Source: Cellvibrionaceae bacterium
Lineage (GTDB): Bacteria; Pseudomonadota; Gammaproteobacteria; Pseudomonadales; Cellvibrionaceae
Assembly: GCA_024707385.1 (NCBI GenBank)
Contig: JANPZW010000004.1
Coordinates: 186,001-250,000, forward strand
Reading direction: 5' to 3'
Length of the DNA: 64,000 bases
The notes under the pieces were generated by a model. It saw only the letters and a list, made by a program, of their open reading frames with translations, had not been told where the DNA came from and searched no databases. Below, in pieces: positions 60,242-64,000 of this stretch. The position numbers and the translations under genes were made by a program. How positions within the stretch are numbered: the first letter of the stretch is position 1; the number at the start of each line of letters is the position of its first letter.

Positions 60242-60564
60242 TCGGTCACATCCTCAGGTTTGATACCGCGCTGACCGGAGGCGCGCTGGCGGCGTTTACC
60301 CTGCAGTTTGGCCAGTTGAATAGGGGAGATGGTTTGCGGCGGTAGAAACCGGTTCAGATGTTCCGTGAGATTCAGGGCGGCCATGATGGCGATAAAGGAT
60401 TCCAGCTGACACCTGCCTTTTTCGGCATTGAGCACGACCTTTCGGGATAATCCGGCCATAAGGGCGACCTCCGATTGGGTCAAATCGGCGTTGAGGCGCG
60501 CTTGTTTCAACCTCTCACCCAGTTCTTCGGCAACCGAGGTTGGAGATTTCGCTATTGATTCCAT
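60235..60564 (-). CDS. hipB: HipB-type antitoxin and repressor
   Basis: 109 residues from the chosen start. Helix-turn-helix of the Xre/HipB type: LGERLKQARLNADLTQSEVALMAGLSRKVVLNAEKG. HipB neutralises HipA and represses the operon. I prefer the ATG at 60564 (MESIAKSPTS) because GGGA lies 7 nt upstream; an earlier ATG at 60585 adds MIHFGNV and would lack a site. Its stop overlaps the hipA start. Confidence 0.85.
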   Translation of the reverse strand: MESIAKSPTSVAEELGERLKQARLNADLTQSEVALMAGLSRKVVLNAEKGRCQLESFIAIMAALNLTEHLNRFLPPQTISPIQLAKLQGKRRQRASGQRGIKPEDVTEW

Positions 60565-60608
60565 AACGTTCCCAAAATGGATCATTGATCGCTAATTGAT
60601 GACTTATT

Positions 60609-60641
60609 GTTCCTATAATAGTACATTATGATCATGGGAAC
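60609..60641. promoter_or_regulatory. Candidate operator upstream of hipB
   Basis: GTTCC (60609-60613) and GGAAC (60637-60641) form inverted arms, with a near-palindromic ATAAT/ATTAT core between them. A third GTTCC lies at 60568-60572, over the hipB start. The arms and core are what a dimeric HipB-like repressor would bind; the identity is inferred. Confidence 0.4.
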
Positions 60642-60932
60642 TAAATCCTTTGGATTGTCTATAGAATCCCCTTGTTGGGACATAAGAGTGGATTTTGGCC
60701 ATTAAAGTCCAAAATTGGCACCTTAACAAATTGCTTGGCTAACGGAGTTTGCCTAGGCTTTCTAATTGTAGATACAGGTCGTGCGGCCGGTGAACCCTAA
60801 CTCGCACTTAAAGTCGACAGCGAAGGCGCAATCCTTGCCGATTCGCTCCAGGGGCTCTCCCATTGCCGTGGAACGAAAATGAGTCCTCCTTTGGGGAAGA
60901 CACCATACTAACAACGAATAACGGAGCAACTT
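60642..60932. other. Gap between hipBA and gdx
   Basis: About 290 nt. It should contain the gdx promoter. I looked for a guanidine-I, -II or -III riboswitch in the gdx leader and see no convincing match. On the minus strand a short frame ending at 60762 has a protein-like tail (FAVDFKCELGFTGRTTCIY); see findings. Confidence 0.4.
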
Positions 60933-61249
60933 ATGCCGTGGCTTTACCTTATTCTCGCTGGGCTTTTTGAAATTGGCTGGCCAGTGGGTCTCAAGATTGC
61001 GCAACAACCGGAAACCCGTGTGAAGGGAATTATTATCGCGGTGATTTTTATGGGGGTCAGCGGATTCCTTCTATGGCTCGCCCAACGTGATATTCCCATC
61101 GGCACCGCCTACGCCATCTGGACCGGAATTGGCGCAGCGGGTACTTTTTGGTGGGTATTTTTTTCTACGGCGACCCAGCTTCCGTAGCGAAGTATTTGGG
61201 TGTGGCAATGATTATTGGTGGAGTGGCCACTTTGAAGTTGGCGCATTGA
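60933..61249 (+). CDS. gdx: Guanidinium exporter Gdx (SugE), SMR family (one frame break)
   Basis: Corrected length 105 residues, the same as E. coli Gdx. Four membrane helices; the essential Glu13 lies in LAGLFEIGWPVGLK with Trp16 and the GLK triplet of the guanidinium-specific subtype. Adding one T at T5 61145-61149 replaces a premature end by TFLVGIFFYGDPASVAKYLGVAMI. This subtype exports guanidinium in exchange for protons. No partner SMR gene is adjacent, so it probably works as a homodimer. Confidence 0.88.
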
Positions 61250-61415
61250 TGTGTGATAACGGGTCTATTTGGTCTTTGGGTAAGGGCTAAATCCTGCAAG
61301 TATTTTTAGGCAATTAAATATTTGAATAATATTTTAGCTTTCGCCGTTGGCTCGCATTTAATGAATCCATAGCAGATTGGCTTCTCAAGCGATGAGTGGT
61401 CAGAAGGTGCGGCTA

Positions 61416-62417
61416 TTAATCTTTCAAATTTTGCCACTGAGGTTGTACCTGCCAGTTCTTTGGAAACCCCATTGCAGATAGCGTGGCATTATTGCGATTT
61501 ATCATTAACCTTGAAAAACGCTCGCGCCATTCCGATGCTGGATTAATTTCCATCATTAAGTGGGCAAGGATGGTTGCGACGATATAAATTCTTCGAATAG
61601 GGGAGGGAAGGCTTTTGCCATCTTTTGGTGGCTTCCAGCTATTTGGTAGTTTGGGTGGAACAGAAAGTTCACGGTTCCATAGCCTTCCATGATGCGCGCA
61701 AATATTGCGTACAAAAGTCAGTGTATGTAGCCAGGATACTAAGATCTCACCCGGGATCCCTAACTGGTGAGCGATAATTTTTCTGTCGTTATCTCTAGCT
61801 AAGCCTTGGAAAAGCTTGGAAACCGCGCCCAGGGTAAGGTCTTCAAATATTGCCCAACTGGGTGGTAGCTCTGGGATGTCATAAGTTGCTGCGTAGAATC
61901 TTGAGTAGCTGTCGCGTTTGCGACTGTCAATGCGGCTTCTCTTTTGTTCTTCAGAAGCACGGCTTTTCTCAATACGTTGTTGTTCTCGATGGAATGAGGC
62001 TAGCTCTTTTGTTTGTTTGTCGCGAATATTTTCCAGAAGATCTGCATGGCGGTAGAATTTGTGAAAGTACTTTGGATCGAGATACCAATGCGCATCTTTG
62101 TAAGTGCAGCACATATGATTGCTTATGCAGGCGCGAACGGCTACCTCAACCCGTTCAATTGCGTCCATGATCATTTGTCTTAATGCGCCATCAAAACGGT
62201 AAGTGCTGACAATATCGGAAAGTTTAGCGCCTTCTTTAAATCGATGATGGTCACCTCCGCCAATTTCGAAAGGGCGCATATAGGGGCAGAGGCGAAATAG
62301 CGTTACTACTTCAAGAAAACGAATGGAGCGTTCGTCATCTGAAATATCTAGGCCGCGTTGTCGCAGCAACTCAAGTTGATCCTTGACAGGAAGTGGAGGC
62401 TTATTGAAGTTTTTCAT
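61416..62417 (-). CDS. Abi_2 (AbiF/AbiD-like) abortive-infection protein with HEPN RNase motif
   Basis: 333 residues. The family's opening (PPLPVKDQLELLRQRGLDISDDERSIRFL) and the helical middle (YRFDGALRQMIMDAIERVEVAVRACISNHMC) are present. Near the end the R-x4-H motif of HEPN RNases is in FVRNICAHHGRLWNREL. Such proteins block phage growth, probably by cutting RNA, and the AbiF group has been reported with a structured RNA upstream. The ATG at 62417 has GAGG upstream. A compact hairpin RNA with its own promoter lies just upstream on the same strand. Confidence 0.88.
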   Translation of the reverse strand: MKNFNKPPLPVKDQLELLRQRGLDISDDERSIRFLEVVTLFRLCPYMRPFEIGGGDHHRFKEGAKLSDIVSTYRFDGALRQMIMDAIERVEVAVRACISNHMCCTYKDAHWYLDPKYFHKFYRHADLLENIRDKQTKELASFHREQQRIEKSRASEEQKRSRIDSRKRDSYSRFYAATYDIPELPPSWAIFEDLTLGAVSKLFQGLARDNDRKIIAHQLGIPGEILVSWLHTLTFVRNICAHHGRLWNRELSVPPKLPNSWKPPKDGKSLPSPIRRIYIVATILAHLMMEINPASEWRERFSRLMINRNNATLSAMGFPKNWQVQPQWQNLKD

Positions 62418-62484
62418 TGGATTGCCTCAAAGGGCATCCAATCAGAAGGAGGCTGGGAGCTTGGGTTCAATTTCGAAAGGGCAT

Positions 62485-62547
62485 AAAAAAGCCCACACGA
62501 TTTGAGCATCCTCACCGAGGTGAGACTAGGCTTGGTGGGCGTCTTAC
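62485..62547 (-). ncRNA. Candidate structured RNA upstream of the Abi gene (abiF-motif-like)
   Basis: On the minus strand, an outer stem GCCCAC (62540-62535) with GTGGGC (62496-62491) encloses a tight hairpin CTCAC-CTCG-GTGAG (62524-62511), followed directly by TTTTTT. A promoter fits just upstream: TTGCAT (62581-62576), 17-nt spacer, TAGCCT (62558-62553), giving a transcript of about 60 nt that ends at the U-run. The position, 68 nt before the Abi start, is where the abiF RNA motif is found. Whether it is that motif or an unrelated attenuator is unproven. Confidence 0.5.
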
Positions 62548-62581
62548 GAGTAAGGCTAGTCAGTAGTACGGGAGAATGCAA

Positions 62582-63194
62582 GAATTTAATTTGGCTATTG
62601 ATTGCAATGAGCGGCGGCGCACATCCCTGTATTTGGCAAATAACTTTGTTGATTTTGTTGTTTTTTTCCACGATTTCTCTCCATTCGCCAAGTATCCAAT
62701 CATCATTTAGCTTTCTAGCGGTTGATTTCGCCGACAAGCGGTGAGGGCTGAATGTTGCTTCGTCTTAAAGACTCTAGCAGAGCTTGTATCTGTGCCCGCC
62801 AATCTAATGGCGGAGATTTTGTCTTGCTGAAAGTATGGCGACGAATAGAAAGGTGTCAATGAGGTTTGGTTCGTTGGGTTTTGAAGCTGTGAATAAATCG
62901 TAGTTCTACCGACTTATGTGCGGTGCTTTTCTCGTTGCTGAATTAGTAAGACCTTTACAAGTTGCATTTGGCGAAAATAATTGCACCAATCTCGCAAGGA
63001 GGAAATTTTCATCGAATTGTCGGATTTAAAGGGGCTTGCATCAACAAACGGTAGTGTGGAGGAATGTCGATGTGTGATTTTTCACGCGGAGTAAGTTTGA
63101 TGGTGGCTAACCGGCGTTTATGAGGTCTGGCGATTGCGCCGGAGCCACCATCTAGGATCCGCATTGTGATCTCAGCAATGCGGTGAAGGACTTT
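62582..63194. other. Gap between the Abi locus and the chemoreceptor gene
   Basis: About 610 nt. A minus-strand frame (62414-62737, MSAKSTARKLNDDWILGEWREIVEKNN) has a protein-like first half but runs through the structured RNA and its U-tract, so I do not call it. A 6-bp hairpin (CCGCCA/TGGCGG, 62796-62813) with a T-rich 3' side is a weak plus-strand terminator candidate. Otherwise I see nothing. Confidence 0.4.
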
Positions 63195-64000
63195 CTAATA
63201 AAACCGCAAAACCAACTCCAGCTGTTTGTGGGTTTGTTGTTCCATTTCGCGCCCCAGTGTTTCCGCTGTTTGAATATCCTGCTGCGTTGCCGCCGCTATG
63301 TTCGCGATTGTCTGTGTATTGAGCTGGATTTCAGTTGCGGTGGTGGATTGCTCTTCGGCGGCTGCGGCGATCTGGTGAGACATTTGATCGATCCGCATGA
63401 CGCTCGTTGAGATGGAGCTCAGGGCCTCGTGTACGCGGTTCATTTCATCGACGCTGCGCTCTGCAGCTGTTAAACACTCATCCATGCGGCCTCTGGCGCT
63501 GGCGGTTGCGCGGCCCAGGTCGCCGATAATGGTTTGGATATGCTCGGTGGATTCCTGGGTGCGCCGTGCCAGTGAGCGCACTTCGTCGGCCACCACGGCG
63601 AATCCGCGCCCTTGCTCACCCGCCCGCGCGGCTTCAATGGCGGCATTGAGGGCCAAGAGGTTGGTCTGGTCAGCGATACTGCGGATCACACCGACGACCT
63701 GGGCAATCTGGGTGCTGTCGTTGGTGAGCTGGCGGATCATATCGTTGAGGTCTGCAACTGTTTGCCCAAGTGTATCCACGGCTAGGCGCGCGGAATCCAC
63801 GACTTGGTGACTGCTGGCGACTTCTTCAGTGGCCATACTGGTCGCAACCGAGGTATGGCTGGCGCCGGACGCCACGTCCTGAATCGCCATTGCCATCTGT
63901 TCCATGGTTTCGGCAACGCGGGCCGTTTCCCGCTGTTGTTTCGCCATGCCCTCAAAGGTCCTGTGTGTGAAGGTGTTTACTTCCTTACCTTTTTCTTCCA
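63195..64000 (-). CDS. Methyl-accepting chemotaxis protein, C-terminal part, cut by the window edge
   Basis: The last 268 or so residues. The frame runs through to base 64000 with no start, so the gene begins outside. It carries the conserved cytoplasmic hairpin tip [37 protein letters not shown], flanked by methylation helices rich in Ala/Glu/Gln. The first visible part ([20 protein letters not shown]) is where a HAMP or linker would join. No pentapeptide receptor tail at the C-terminus. It signals to CheA through CheW. The ligand domain is not in view. Confidence 0.95.
   Translation of the reverse strand, partial: EEKGKEVNTFTHRTFEGMAKQQRETARVAETMEQMAMAIQDVASGASHTSVATSMATEEVASSHQVVDSARLAVDTLGQTVADLNDMIRQLTNDSTQIAQVVGVIRSIADQTNLLALNAAIEAARAGEQGRGFAVVADEVRSLARRTQESTEHIQTIIGDLGRATASARGRMDECLTAAERSVDEMNRVHEALSSISTSVMRIDQMSHQIAAAAEEQSTTATEIQLNTQTIANIAAATQQDIQTAETLGREMEQQTHKQLELVLRFY

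Noticed and set aside
60766..60932. A guanidine riboswitch in front of gdx
   Set aside because: None of the ykkC blocks, and no paired ACGR-loop hairpins or class III core, could be recognised.
62414..62737. 107-residue minus-strand frame overlapping the Abi start by 4 nt, possibly an antitoxin
   Set aside because: It passes through a hairpin with a U-tract and has no ribosome-binding site; the second half looks non-coding. The structured RNA explains the region better.

Overview
The window looks like chromosomal DNA of a polysaccharide-degrading gammaproteobacterium, most likely a Cellvibrio-like member of the Cellvibrionales. This is inferred from the exported GH53 galactanase with a long poly-serine linker, a GH43 enzyme, several TonB-dependent receptors with FecI/FecR-type control, the complete EF-P/EpmA/EpmB set and a GlrK/GlrR pair. 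There is no transposase, integrase, tRNA, rRNA or CRISPR array that I can see.

Layout. 0-5.3 kb: housekeeping (PilZ-type protein, epmB, efp, epmA, cysE). 5.5-13.7 kb: a guanidine-utilisation operon, with a near-perfect sigma-54 promoter, a guanidine-I (ykkC) riboswitch, a three-component ABC transporter, both carboxyguanidine deiminase subunits and a biotin-dependent guanidine carboxylase; no allophanate hydrolase follows. 14-20 kb: BON-domain protein, the glrK-qseG-glrR operon and two unknown genes. 20-26 kb: a NERD-helicase, an ArsR/SRPBCC pair, GH43 and GH53. 26-31 kb: a very large CheB-CheR-PAS-GAF-kinase-receiver hybrid. 32-49 kb: an ECF sigma factor, FecR, a transducing TonB receptor, unknown exported proteins (one decayed tandem copy), a second paralogous TonB receptor and four exported amidase-signature enzymes in a row. 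I read this as a surface-signalled capture-and-hydrolysis locus for an unknown amide. 49-53.4 kb: a lipoprotein beta-propeller, a Gfa-type protein and a DUF72 protein. 53.4-62.6 kb, mostly minus strand: an uncharacterised operon (alpha/beta hydrolase, membrane protein, helical-repeat protein, lipoprotein, perhaps a 39-residue membrane peptide), hipBA, a guanidinium exporter (gdx/sugE) and an Abi_2/AbiF gene preceded by a compact structured RNA. The window ends inside a chemoreceptor gene.

Read quality matters. I count about 24 places where a conserved protein continues in another frame after one base is added or removed, nearly all inside short homopolymers. In every case I checked, correcting them gives a whole number of codons, often with the family's usual length (HipA 440, Gdx 105, CysE 270 residues). 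I therefore annotate these as single genes spanning the break and treat the breaks as probable sequencing indels. The partial copy at 38.8-39.2 kb is different: it has a true internal deletion.

How the parts fit: guanidine metabolism appears twice (uptake and breakdown under sigma-54 plus riboswitch control, and export by Gdx 47 kb away). Hemicellulose and pectin side-chain breakdown is served by GH43/GH53. The stretch from 53 to 63 kb has a defence-like flavour (hipBA, Abi) and holds the operon I find hardest to explain with known families.
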